Positions 34,187 to 43,600 of a stretch of DNA of 64,000 nt are shown in pieces. Both the position numbers and the translations under genes were made by a program. A model generated the notes under the pieces. It was not told where the DNA came from. It saw only the letters and a list, made by a program, of their open reading frames with translations, and ran no database searches. Position 1 is the stretch's first letter; every line of letters starts with the position of its first letter. Source of the stretch: Paractinoplanes aksuensis (lineage in GTDB: Bacteria; Actinomycetota; Actinomycetes; Mycobacteriales; Micromonosporaceae); NCBI RefSeq assembly GCF_024137025.1, contig NZ_JAMYJR010000033.1, positions 1 through 64,000 on the forward strand, read 5' to 3'.

Positions 34187-34397
34187 ATGACCTGCATCGT
34201 CGGCATCACGGACGGGCACACCGTCACTGGGCCAGCTGCTGCGCTACTCCCTGGACGTCGGCGAGCCCGACACCTGGGACGTCGACCGCTTCATGGCCAC
34301 CACGTTCATCGACGCCGTCCGCGCCTGCCTCTCCCAGGGCGGCTACGCCCGCACCGAGGACGTCCGCCCACCCTTCACCGTCGTGCAGGCGGAGTAG
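34187..34397 (+). pseudogene. Remnant of an Ntn-hydrolase/proteasome-like protein
   Basis: The start MTCIVGITDGHTVT matches the N-terminus of actinobacterial proteasome-like proteins, where MTCIVG is followed by a Gly/Asp-rich active-site strand. After about 14 codons the frame shifts and jumps to QLLRYSLDVGEPDTWDVDRF, then a stop at 34395. More than 100 residues in between, including the usual GGDSAG-like region, are missing. An internally deleted, frameshifted copy with no ribosome site of its own. Confidence 0.55.
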
Positions 34398-34400
34398 CCG

Positions 34401-35015
34401 TCAGTTCTGCAGGGCCGGCCAGAGGGCCTCGGGGTGGCAGCGGGCCGGGCACGCGAAGATGTAGAGCTCGTTGCCCAGGAAGAGCTGCGCCTGGTCGTCA
34501 GTCTCCCGGTTGCGCGGCGGCCACATGTCGAAGCCGAAGTTCTCCGGCACCTGGCCCAGGAAGACCATGTCCGTGCCGCAGGCGCAGCGGTAGTGCTCGG
34601 GCTCCTGCACCCAGGACGGATCGCCACCCACCTTGAAGCCGGGCGCGTCGCGACCTTCAGCGGGATGTAGGACCAGTCGCCGGGGCTCGATATGCGGGTC
34701 GGCTTCCGGTGACGGGGTTCCGGCCGGGCGCAGGAACATGCGCCAGAACGGGCCGTCGTAGGGTTCGACGACCTCGTCCCAGAAACGGGCGGGCAGTTCG
34801 GCCGGTCCGAAGGCCGGGTCGTCGTGCACCGGGCACTGGAAGACCAGCAGGTGGTCGCCGCCGAAGGCCGGGACGTCGACCTGGAAGAAGAAGACCATCG
34901 GGCGGCCGCAGAAGCAGGCGGGCCACGACTGGCCGTCGGCCAGCACGGGATGTCCGCCGATGGTGTTCCGGTCGCCGGCGGCCGGCGGCTCGGGCCGGAT
35001 CTCGATCGTGTGCAT
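34401..35015 (-). CDS. DUF1963-like protein with cysteine pairs
   Basis: 204 residues. It contains the YwqG/DUF1963-like pieces GGHPVLADGQSWPACFCGRPMVFFFQVDVPAF and KVGGDPSWVQEPEHYRC-ACGTDMVFLGQV, plus the C-terminal YIFACPARCHPEALW. Cys pairs CxC in CFCG and CACG, and CPARCHPE could hold a metal or disulfide. Family function unknown. ATG 35015 is 4 bp after the aldehyde dehydrogenase stop, so it is probably the last gene of the hydroxyproline operon, though its role there is not evident. Confidence 0.75.
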   Translation of the reverse strand: MHTIEIRPEPPAAGDRNTIGGHPVLADGQSWPACFCGRPMVFFFQVDVPAFGGDHLLVFQCPVHDDPAFGPAELPARFWDEVVEPYDGPFWRMFLRPAGTPSPEADPHIEPRRLVLHPAEGRDAPGFKVGGDPSWVQEPEHYRCACGTDMVFLGQVPENFGFDMWPPRNRETDDQAQLFLGNELYIFACPARCHPEALWPALQN

Positions 35016-35019
35016 CGGC

Positions 35020-36453
35020 TCAGCCCGCCAGCGAGCCCCAGCCGGCGGACTCCCCCGCAGCCGACCGGTGCTGCGGAACGTTCCAGGGGTTGTCGTCGCG
35101 CAGCGGCTCGGGCAGCAGGGCCGGCGGGCAGTCCTGGTAGACGACCGGCCGCAGGAACCGGCTGATCGCCGCCGTCCCGACCGAGGTCGTGGTCGGGTTG
35201 GTCGCGGCCGGGAACGGGCCGCCGTGCTGCATGGCCGGGGTCACGGCCACGCCGGTGGGCCAGCCGTTGAACAGCACCCGGCCCGACAGCGTCTGCAGGG
35301 CGCCGACCAGCTCGTGCAGCCACGGCGAGTTCTCGGCCGCGCCGATGTGGACGCCGGCCGTCAGCGAACCCTCGACCAGATCCGTCAGCGCCGCGCCCAA
35401 GGACTCGCCGGGCGTGTAGCGGACCACGATCGACAGCGGGCCGAACGCCTCCTGCAGCAGGGTGTCGCGGTGCTTGAGCAGCGTGGCCAGGTCGGTCTCG
35501 ACCAGCGTGGGCGTCACCCCGTCGTCGGTCACGGCGCCCTCGACGGTGACGGTCACGCCGGGGGTGCCCAGAATTTCGCGGCGGCGCCGGGTGTAGCCAT
35601 CGACGATGCCGGGGTGCAGCAGCGGGTGCGGGGCGACGGCGGCGAAGGCCTCGGCGGCGTCGATTTCGGCCGGTACGAACAACAGCCCCGGCTTCGTGCA
35701 GAGCTGCCCGGCCGAGCCGGAGACGCTGGCCGCGAAGCCCTGGGCGATGGCGGCGCCCCGCTCGGCCAGCGCGTCGGCGGTGACCACGACCGGGTTGAGG
35801 CTGCCCAGCTCACCGTAGAACGGGATGGGCCGCGGCCGGGCGGCGGCGATCGCGGCCAGGGCCTGACCACCGGCCAGCGACCCGGTGAAGGCGGCGGCGG
35901 CGATCCGCTCGTCCTTCAGCGCGGCCACGCCCTCCTCCTGGCCGTGGATCACGGTGAGGGCGCCGGGCGGCAGCACCGCGTTGAGCACCTCGGCGGTGCG
36001 GTCGGACAGGCGCGGGTGGCCGGGGTGGGCCTTGACCACGACCGGGCAGCCCGCGGCCAGGGCCGACGCCGTGTCGCCGCCGGCCACCGAGAACGCGAAC
36101 GGGAAGTTGCTGGCCGCGAAGTTCAGCACGGGACCCAGCGGCACCAGATAGCGGCGCAGGTCGGGCCGCGGGCCGAGCACGAAGTCGGGGTCGGCCGCGT
36201 CCAGGCGTACGTCAAGGAACTCGCCGGCTGCCGCGACGTCGGCGAAAAGCTTGAGTTGCACCGCCGTCCGCTTGATCTCGCCGCGCAGGCGCGGCTCGGT
36301 CAGGCCGGTCTCCGCCATGGCCAGCGGCACCAGCTCGTCGGCCGCGGCCAGCAGGGCGTCGGCCGCGGCGACCAGCGCCTCGGCCCGTTGCCGCGGCGGC
36401 ATCGTGGCGAGGGCGGGGGCGGCCGTCTCAGCGGCGGAAAGCGCAGAACTCAT
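35020..36453 (-). CDS. Aldehyde dehydrogenase, alpha-ketoglutarate semialdehyde type
   Basis: 477 residues. NADP-type ALDH of the 2,5-dioxovalerate group: FAASNFPFAFSVAGGDTASALAAGCPVVVK, AFTGSLAGGQAL, glutamate in FYGELGSLNPVV, catalytic Cys252 in GSAGQLCTKPG. It oxidises alpha-ketoglutarate semialdehyde to alpha-ketoglutarate, the last step of hydroxyproline breakdown. Follows the epimerase gene by 8 bp in the five-enzyme operon. Confidence 0.93.
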   Translation of the reverse strand: MSSALSAAETAAPALATMPPRQRAEALVAAADALLAAADELVPLAMAETGLTEPRLRGEIKRTAVQLKLFADVAAAGEFLDVRLDAADPDFVLGPRPDLRRYLVPLGPVLNFAASNFPFAFSVAGGDTASALAAGCPVVVKAHPGHPRLSDRTAEVLNAVLPPGALTVIHGQEEGVAALKDERIAAAAFTGSLAGGQALAAIAAARPRPIPFYGELGSLNPVVVTADALAERGAAIAQGFAASVSGSAGQLCTKPGLLFVPAEIDAAEAFAAVAPHPLLHPGIVDGYTRRRREILGTPGVTVTVEGAVTDDGVTPTLVETDLATLLKHRDTLLQEAFGPLSIVVRYTPGESLGAALTDLVEGSLTAGVHIGAAENSPWLHELVGALQTLSGRVLFNGWPTGVAVTPAMQHGGPFPAATNPTTTSVGTAAISRFLRPVVYQDCPPALLPEPLRDDNPWNVPQHRSAAGESAGWGSLAG

Positions 36454-36461
36454 GAGTCACC

Positions 36462-37463
36462 TCAGAATGCGAAACCGGTCGGGTACGGGTCGGAGGGGTC
36501 GAGCAGATACTGCCCGAGCCCGGTCACCCAGGCCCGGCCGGTGATGGTGGGTACGACGGCGGCGCGCCCGGCCACCGTGGTCTCCCCGATCAGGCGGCCG
36601 GTGAAACGGCTGCCGATGAACGACTCGTTGACGAAGTCGTCGCCGATCGCGAGTTCGCCCCGCGCCCACAGCTCGGCCATGCGGGCCGAGGTGCCGGTGC
36701 CGCACGGCGAACGGTCGAACCAGCCGGGGTGGATGGCCATGGCGTGCCGCGACAACCGGGCGTCGGAGCCGGGCGCGATGAACTCGACGTGGTGGCAGTG
36801 GTCGACGCCGTCGATGAGCGGGTGCTTGGGCGGATCCTGGGAGTTGATCGCGTCCATGATGGCCAGCCCGGCGTCGAGGATGTCGCGTTGCCTCGTACGG
36901 TCGAACGGAAGACCGACCGCGTCGAGGTCGACCATCGCGTAGAAGTTGCCGCCGAAGGCCAGGCTGTAGGGCACCGCGCCCAGACCGGGCACCTCGATCG
37001 TGGCGTCCAGGCGTTCCGCGTACGCCGGCACGTTCTCGAGCGTCACCGAGTCGGCGTGCCCGTCCGTGACCTGCACGGTCGCCACCACGAGCCCGGCCGG
37101 CGTGTCGAGCCGGATCGTGGTGACGGGTTCGGTGACCGCCACCATGCCCGTCTCGACGAGCACGGTGGCGACCCCGATCGTGCCGTGCCCGCACATCGGC
37201 AGGCAGCCCGAGACCTCGATGTAGACGACGCCGAGGTCCGCGTCCGGGCGGGTCGGCGGCTGCAGGATGGCCCCGCTCATCGCCGAGTGCCCGCGGGGCT
37301 CGTTCATCAGCAGCAGCCGTACGTCGTCCAGGTGCTCGATGAAGTGCAGGCGCCGCTCGTTCATGGTTGCCCCGGGGATGGTGCCCAGGCCCGCGGTGAC
37401 AACGCGGGTCGGCATGCCCTCGGTGTGCGAGTCGACGGCGGTGAACATCCTCGAGGCGCGCAC
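36462..37463 (-). CDS. 4-hydroxyproline 2-epimerase (proline racemase family)
   Basis: 333 residues. Both catalytic cysteines are present: Cys91 in MCGHGTIG and Cys254 in SPCGTGTSA, so it is a two-base epimerase and not the Cys/Thr trans-3-hydroxyproline dehydratase. HTEGMPTRVV at the N-terminus and NEPRGHSAMSGAI are family hallmarks. It converts trans-4-hydroxy-L-proline to cis-4-hydroxy-D-proline, the first pathway step. The start lies 1 bp after the deaminase gene stop. Confidence 0.95.
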   Translation of the reverse strand: MRASRMFTAVDSHTEGMPTRVVTAGLGTIPGATMNERRLHFIEHLDDVRLLLMNEPRGHSAMSGAILQPPTRPDADLGVVYIEVSGCLPMCGHGTIGVATVLVETGMVAVTEPVTTIRLDTPAGLVVATVQVTDGHADSVTLENVPAYAERLDATIEVPGLGAVPYSLAFGGNFYAMVDLDAVGLPFDRTRQRDILDAGLAIMDAINSQDPPKHPLIDGVDHCHHVEFIAPGSDARLSRHAMAIHPGWFDRSPCGTGTSARMAELWARGELAIGDDFVNESFIGSRFTGRLIGETTVAGRAAVVPTITGRAWVTGLGQYLLDPSDPYPTGFAF

Positions 37464-37464
37464 G

Positions 37465-38367
37465 TCAGCGCCCCAGGGCGGCGACGGCCCGCTTGGTCTC
37501 GGCCTCGACCAGCGCCCGGTGCTCCGGGGTGAGCGGGCCGCGCGGCGGGCGGCACGGGCCCCCGTAGCGGCCGACCAGGTCCATGCTCAGCTTGATGGCC
37601 TGCACGAACTCCGTCCGCGAGTCCCAGCGGAACACGGCCACCAGGTGCTGGTAGAGCTGCCGGGCCTCGGCCACCTGCCCGGCCAGCATGAGGTCGTAGA
37701 GACGCCGCGACTCGGCCGGGAACACATTCGGGAACCCGGCGAACCAGCCCACCGCACCGTCGACCATCAGCTCGAACAGTACGTCGTCGGCGCCCGCGAT
37801 CACGTCGAGGTCGCACTTCTCGCGGATCTCGAACAGCCGGCGCACGTCCCCACTGAACTCCTTGATCGCCACCACCTGGGGAATCTTCGCGATCTCGGCC
37901 ACCAGCGACGGCACCAGGTCGACCTTGGTGTCGAACGGGTTGTTGTAGATCATGATGGGCAGCCCGGCCTCGGCGATCCGGGTGTAGTGCTCGACGACCT
38001 GGCTGTCGCTGGCCCGGTACATGGTCGGCGGCAACGCGAGCACCCCGTCGGCGCCGTCCTCGCCGGCAATTTCCGCCCAGTGCTTCGCCTGGTGCCACCC
38101 CGGTCCGTGTACGCCGGCGATCACCTTCCCGCGTCCGCCGACCGCCTCGACAGCGACCTGAACGACCCGGCGGCGCTCCTCGTCGGTCAGCGACGAGTAC
38201 TCGCCGAGCGACCCGTTGGGGCCGACACCGTGGCAGCCGTTGCTCATCAGCCAGTCGACGTGCTCGGCGTACTTGTCGAAGTCGACGGCCAGCCCGGCCG
38301 GGGCGGACGGGTCTTCCTTGTACGGCAGGGCGGTGGCGACGACAACGCCGCGCAGATCGGTGGTCAC
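37465..38367 (-). CDS. DapA-family deaminase, pyrroline-4-hydroxy-2-carboxylate deaminase
   Basis: 300 residues, DHDPS/NAL TIM barrel: VDWLMSNGCHGVGPNGSLGEYSSLTDEER (the GxxGE region), YNNPFDTKVD, and the Schiff-base Lys169 in VVAIKEFSGD. In hydroxyproline operons this branch deaminates and dehydrates the cyclic imine to alpha-ketoglutarate semialdehyde. Its start overlaps the stop of the FAD/NAD oxidoreductase gene by 4 bp. Confidence 0.92.
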   Translation of the reverse strand: MTTDLRGVVVATALPYKEDPSAPAGLAVDFDKYAEHVDWLMSNGCHGVGPNGSLGEYSSLTDEERRRVVQVAVEAVGGRGKVIAGVHGPGWHQAKHWAEIAGEDGADGVLALPPTMYRASDSQVVEHYTRIAEAGLPIMIYNNPFDTKVDLVPSLVAEIAKIPQVVAIKEFSGDVRRLFEIREKCDLDVIAGADDVLFELMVDGAVGWFAGFPNVFPAESRRLYDLMLAGQVAEARQLYQHLVAVFRWDSRTEFVQAIKLSMDLVGRYGGPCRPPRGPLTPEHRALVEAETKRAVAALGR

Positions 38368-39770
38368 AGGGGCTCCTTCTCTTCGGCGACTTGCTCGGTG
38401 GCCGCCAGCTCGCCGAGCCGGACGAACGCCGCGAGGGGGCGGCTCTCGGTTCGTCCCCGGTCGAGCAGGCCGCCGGTGTGGCGGTGCAACAGTTCTTCGA
38501 CGGTGCGCCCGCAGACCCGGCCCTGGCAGACGCCCAGGCCGGCGCGGGTGCTGAGCTTGAGCGACCGCAGGCCGCGCGATTCGGTGGCGGCCGCCCCGGC
38601 CCGCAGGTCGCCGGCCGTGACCTCCTCACAGCGGCAGACGAGCGTGTCGTCGCCGAGCCAGCCGGTCCACCCCGGGCGGATGCCGTGCGCGGCCTCGAGA
38701 CGGGCGGCGAAGGCCTGGTTGTCGCTCCTCGCGCGGCGCTGGGCGGCGGAAGCCGCCGAGCCGGCCGCAGCCAGCCCGGCCACGACGCCCTCGGCCAGGG
38801 CCAGGTCGGCCCCGCCGACGCCGGTGATCTCGCCGGCCGCGAACACCCCAGCGACGGTGGTCCGGCCGTCGTCGTCGGTCACCACCGCGCCGTACGCGTC
38901 GAGCCCGCACCCGGCCGACACGGCCAGCTCGACGCGGGGCACGAAGCCGTGGCTGACGCAGACGGCGTCCACCTCGATCTGTTCATCGGTGCCGGCGATG
39001 GGGGCCCAGCGCGGGTCGAGCCGCGCGACGGTGACGGCTTCGACGCGATCGGTGCCGTGGGCGGCGACGACGGCGGTGGCCGCCCGGTAGGGGATGCGGT
39101 GGCGGACCAGATCGCGGACGTAACCGGCCAGCTCGCCGCCCTTGTGCCGGGTCGCCAGCAGCTCGGCCGGGCGGCGGCTCCACCCCCGGGCCAGACGCGG
39201 CCAGCCGTTGGCCTCGAGCACACCGACGACGCCGGCGCCCGTACGGACCAGGCTCGAAGCAACGGGCAGCAGGAACGGGCCGGCCCCGGCGACGAGCACG
39301 CGGCGCCCGACGGCGATCCGCTCGGACTTGGCCAGGGCCTGGGCCGCCCCCGCGGTGAAGACGCCGGGCAGGTCCCAGCCCGGGAAAGGCAGGGTGCGCT
39401 CGTACGCCCCGGTCGCGAGCACCAGGGCCTTCGGCGCGAACGTCTTGCGTACGCGATCCCGCCCGTCGGCCGGGCCGACGAGCACGTGCAGCGTGGGCGG
39501 CCGGTCGTCGTGCCGCTCGGCCAGCCAGACCTGCGCGTCGGTCAGCACGTCCTGCCCGCGCAAGGCTGTGAACTTGCCCCACCCGTGGTGCAGGATCCGC
39601 TCACGCGCGGCGGGCCGCTCGGCCGGCAGGTGCCGCCAGTACTGCCCACCCGCGTCGCCCGCCGCATCGAGCAGCACCACCTGGGCGCCGGCCCTCCGCG
39701 CGGCATCAGCGGCAGCGAGCCCGGCCGGCCCCGCCCCCACCACCAGCACCTCGGGCGTCTCGACACTCAC
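38364..39770 (-). CDS. FAD/NAD(P) oxidoreductase with C-terminal BFD-like [2Fe-2S] domain (HcnB-like subunit)
   Basis: 468 residues. FAD fold VVGAGPAGLAAADAARRAGAQ with GGQYWRH, a second dinucleotide fold (RRVLVAGAGPFLLPVA), AAGEITGVGGADLALAEG, and a C-terminal four-Cys [2Fe-2S] domain (LVCRCEEVTAGDL...GVCQGRVCG). The same architecture as HcnB, SoxA and the larger accessory subunit of D-hydroxyproline dehydrogenase. It probably forms a complex with the products at 39767 and 30161. Confidence 0.92.
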   Translation of the reverse strand: MSVETPEVLVVGAGPAGLAAADAARRAGAQVVLLDAAGDAGGQYWRHLPAERPAARERILHHGWGKFTALRGQDVLTDAQVWLAERHDDRPPTLHVLVGPADGRDRVRKTFAPKALVLATGAYERTLPFPGWDLPGVFTAGAAQALAKSERIAVGRRVLVAGAGPFLLPVASSLVRTGAGVVGVLEANGWPRLARGWSRRPAELLATRHKGGELAGYVRDLVRHRIPYRAATAVVAAHGTDRVEAVTVARLDPRWAPIAGTDEQIEVDAVCVSHGFVPRVELAVSAGCGLDAYGAVVTDDDGRTTVAGVFAAGEITGVGGADLALAEGVVAGLAAAGSAASAAQRRARSDNQAFAARLEAAHGIRPGWTGWLGDDTLVCRCEEVTAGDLRAGAAATESRGLRSLKLSTRAGLGVCQGRVCGRTVEELLHRHTGGLLDRGRTESRPLAAFVRLGELAATEQVAEEKEPL

Positions 39771-40078
39771 GCCTGCTCCTCGGTCGAGATCTCATCGCCG
39801 TCGATCGCCCGGCGCTGACAGGCCCGCACATCAGCCAGCCCGTTCACGACGACCAGGCAGTCGTGGCAGACCCCGATGCCACAGAAGACACCACGCGGCC
39901 GCCCGTTCCGGGTGGTGCGCCAACTCAGTCGCCCGGCCCCCATCAACACCCCGGCCACCGTCTGCCCGGCCACCCCCGGCATCGCGACCCCGTCCACCAC
40001 AACCGTGATCGGCAACGTCACCCCAGGTCGCACCGGATCACGATGCGGTTCCACGGGAGCCGGTCCGGACGTCGTCAC
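39767..40078 (-). CDS. [2Fe-2S] subunit, HcnA-like
   Basis: 103 residues from GTG 40078. Ferredoxin-like cluster FCGIGVCHDCLV with a fourth Cys in ADVRACQRR. The small electron-transfer subunit of the hydroxyproline/HCN-synthase-type dehydrogenases. First gene of the operon; the operator lies 4 bp upstream of the start and a CATACT box sits 6 bp before GTG, so the message is probably leaderless. Overlaps the HcnB-like gene by 4 bp. Confidence 0.92.
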   Translation of the reverse strand: MTTSGPAPVEPHRDPVRPGVTLPITVVVDGVAMPGVAGQTVAGVLMGAGRLSWRTTRNGRPRGVFCGIGVCHDCLVVVNGLADVRACQRRAIDGDEISTEEQA

Positions 40079-40081
40079 GCC

Positions 40082-40102
40082 AGTAGTATGTCACACACTA
40101 CT
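40082..40102. promoter_or_regulatory. Candidate GntR operator, site 2, with -10 overlap
   Basis: Inverted repeat AGTAGT-N9-ACTACT with ATGTCACAC in the centre, at the start of the hydroxyproline operon (first gene starts at 40078, leftward). The core matches site 1 at 29461. On the minus strand it overlaps a CATACT -10 box, so a bound repressor would block RNA polymerase. Confidence 0.65.
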
Positions 40103-40254
40103 ATTCTCTGGCGATATCCCGCGCCCGGCCCGACGGCAGAACCGGAGCCGCCCGACCCGGACGCCAGTCGGAAATCCGACACATCGGCCGTCGCCGTTCT
40201 TACCTTCCGTAGCGTTATGGAGGCGTTTGCGTCGCGGAACAGCGGGAGGCATGA

Positions 40255-40629
40255 GTGTCCGAGGTCGTCGTCGAAGTAACCCTCACCGCACTGCCGGAGG
40301 ACGACGATTTCTCGCTGGAGGTCGCGACGGACGAACTGTCCGCAGACCTGAGCGATCTCGGTGAGGTGCTTCGGCCCGAAGTCGCTACTGGCCCGGACAG
40401 CAAGGGTGTCGGCGAGGTTGCCCTAGGCACGCTGGCCGTGGTCGCGAGCATCGATCCCGGATACGCGCAGGCCCTGGTCGACTTGATTCTCGGTTTCCTC
40501 GGCCGGAACCGGGGTCGCAAGATTCACCTGAAAGTCGGCGACATCGAACTCACTGTCGACCAGCCGACCAAGGCGCAAACCTCCGAGATGATCGACATCG
40601 TTCGAAACGCTATCGAACGCTCGCGCTGA
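40255..40629 (+). CDS. EACC1-like small conflict-system protein
   Basis: 124 residues from GTG 40255 with GGGAGG 8 bp upstream. The N-terminal half is acidic (ALPEDDDFSLEVATDELSADL), followed by a small hydrophobic helix (GVGEVALGTLAVVASI) and PGYAQALVDLILGFLGRNRGRKIHLKVGDIELTVD. This looks like effector-associated constant component 1 (EACC1), a small protein coupled to peptidase and helicase effectors in actinobacterial conflict systems. It is coupled to the caspase-helicase gene by a TGATG overlap. Possibly the sensor or regulator; mechanism unknown. Confidence 0.8.
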   Translation: MSEVVVEVTLTALPEDDDFSLEVATDELSADLSDLGEVLRPEVATGPDSKGVGEVALGTLAVVASIDPGYAQALVDLILGFLGRNRGRKIHLKVGDIELTVDQPTKAQTSEMIDIVRNAIERSR

Positions 40630-43600
40630 TGGGCCGGCACGCGTTGGTGCTCGGCACCGCCATCTACCACGCCGATCCGAAACTGACCGCGCTGCCCGGC
40701 GTCCGCCAAGACGTCGAGCAGTTGCGAACCGTGCTGGACACCGACGGCAATTTCGACAGCGTCGAAGCTCGCCTGGATCTGTCTGCCACCGAGATGAAGC
40801 GGGTCGTCGAGGAGTTCTACGGCTCCCGCCGCACCGGCGATCTGGCCCTCTTGTACTACTCCGGCCACGGCATTCAGCACGACGATCGGCAGTCGCTGTT
40901 CTTCGGTACGGTCGACACCGACACCAAGTTCCTGCACACCACCGCGTTCGACGTCGAAGGCGTCCTGCGCCACCTGTTGAATCACACCAAGGCCAGCCAG
41001 AAGCTGGTCCTGCTGGATTGTTGTTTCTCGGGCCTGTTCACCGCGCGTCACCGATTCAGCGGTGGCGTCCGGCAGGAACCGCGGCGCCTCAAGCGTGAGC
41101 GGGGCACGTTCATGCTCCAGTCGAGCAACCACCTGAAGGCCTCGAAGGCGCAGGGGCCGGACCGGCCGTCGGTCTTCACCGAAGTCCTACTCACCGGTCT
41201 GCGTGGAGCCGCCCAGGCGAGCACAGAGGATGGCTGGATCACCGCGAACGACCTCTCCCAGTACGCGAGGAGCGAACTGGCGCGCCGCCAGGAGGAGAAG
41301 CCGGTCGAGTCGAGTGAGGGTGTCACCGACCCGATCCTGCTGGTGGGCGGGCAGGCCGCACGGCCGGAGCGGCCAAGGGGAACGGAAACGGCGGAGCCGG
41401 CCGACGCTCCGTTCGACAGCGACCGATGGCGACGGTTGCTCAACTACTACGCCGATTGCCGGCAACGTTCCGCCGTCCTGCAGTACTTCGTGAACCTGGA
41501 CGACCGGGAGGCGTACGTCGTCGCACCCGCCGGCTCGGAGGTCGTCTTCTCGGCCATCGAACCTATCCCACTGAAAGATCGGGGTCAGCGGCTGGTCAAG
41601 GTCGCTGATGAGGGTGGCCGTTCGTTGCAGTACGGCTACCCGGTGGTGGCCCTGTATCAGAAGGGCACCAAACAGCAGGTCCGTCTGGCTCCGCTGCTGG
41701 TATCCGACTTGACCGTGGGAATTGAAGGTTCGGTGCATCCGGCGCCGCCCCAGCCCAGTCCCGCCCTGATCGACCATTTCGACCTGTCGGCGGTCGAGGC
41801 GGACGAACTCCGGCAGGCGGTGTCCGAACTGCTCGTCCCCGGTGATCGCGGGTCGCTTGCTTCGGCTGCCACTCTGGTCGCCACCACGTTCGCGCTGAAG
41901 CCGGTGTCCCCTCTCGATCCGGGCAACTTGGCCGGAACGGTCGGCCGAGGTCCGATCAACCGGGTGCAGAACGCTGGGATGCTGTTCGCAGCAGGCAGTG
42001 CCGACTCTCCGGAGCGGCAGCTGATCGAGGATCTGCGCGACATCACCAGGGATGCGGGGAAGATCCCGTCGACCGCTCTCGGCGCCCTGTCCGGTGAAAC
42101 TGGGGCAGAACCGGACGAGCCTGACCCGGCCGTCTTGACCGCGGCGCTGAGCTCGGTCAACGAGACCCAGGAACGAATCATCCGGGCCGCGATGAGCCGC
42201 CGGCTGACCGTCGCCCAAGGGCCACCCGGCACCGGCAAGAGCCAGTTGGTGACCGCGTTGCTGGCCACCGCCACCGCGGCCGGGCAGAGCGTGCTGATCG
42301 GCTCGACCAACAACCGTGCTGTGAACGAGGTTGTCGAGCGGGTCACCGCCATGCTCGGCCCCGGATTGGTGCTGCGGACCGGGAACAAGGAGTACCGGCA
42401 GCAGGAGCCGCAGTACCTCACCGACGTGACGCAGGCTTGGCCGGCGCCGGTGCCGGACTCGCACGGACCGCTCCAGGAGTTGCGACTCACCGGGCAGCGG
42501 ATCGACGACCTGCGGGACGCCCTCGATCACCGCCGCCGGCTGGAACGCGATCTCGCCGACCTGGCCGCGGTCAGGGATCTCGCCCTTGCCGACACCGACG
42601 ACTCCCGGTTGGCCCAACTGGTCGACCACACCGACCGAGCTCTGACCAGCCGGTGGTTCGGGTGGTGGTACCGCCGGCGGCTCCGGTCCAGCGGGGTTTT
42701 CGACCGGGAGGCGATCACGACTCTTGGCGAGCGCGCAGTCGTCGAGCAATGCTGGCGCGAACGACTGCGGGAACTCCGGTCCCGGCCGGGCACCGCCGAG
42801 GAGGTCTGGAACCAACTTCGCGTACTCCAGGAGAGCACTCGGCCCGAACAGAGCAAACTACTGCTGCGAGCCCAGGTCACCGCGCGCGTGGTCGGCAACG
42901 CGACCCTGCTGCGCAACCGATCCGATGAGATGGCCAAGCCGGACGGCCGAAGCTGGTACTACATGCCCGAGATCCTCGCCGCTCTTCCCGGCTGGGCGAC
43001 GACGGCGATGTCGGCCCGCCGGCTGCGCCCCCGGGCGGGGCTGTTCGACCTGGTCATCATCGACGAGGCGGCCCAATGCAGTGTCGCCGACATCCTGCCG
43101 ATGCTCTACCGGGCGAAGCGTGCCCTGATCATCGGTGATCCGCGGCAACTCGCCCCTGTGATCGAGCTGTCCGAGGCGGACGACCGGGGTGAACAGGCCC
43201 GGAACGGCCTAGGGTACGAATGGCTGGCCAGTCGCCGGCTCACGTACCGCAACCACTCCGCGTATGAGGCGTTCGCCACTGCGGCCGGAAGTGCGATCCT
43301 GCTGGACGAGCACTACCGGTGCCACCCGGAGATCATCGAATCCCCCAACCGGGTCGTCTACCAGAACCGGCTGACCGTCCTCACTGACCCCGCCCGGCTG
43401 GCCGTCCGGGCCGAGCCCGCCGTCCATTGGGTGGACGTTCCGGGCCGCTTCACCCGCGGCGCCACCGGGTCCGGCCGTAACATCGACGAGGTCAGGGCCG
43501 TGGTCGCCGAGGTACAGCGTCTCCGCGCCGACCATCCCGAAATCTCCATCGGTGTGGTGACACCGCTCGCTGAGCATCAGCGGACGCTCGACGACGCCCT

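Noticed and set aside
36462..37463. Trans-3-hydroxyproline dehydratase instead of epimerase
   Set aside because: Dehydratases have Thr at the second catalytic position; here Cys254 (SPCGTGTSA) and Cys91 are both present.
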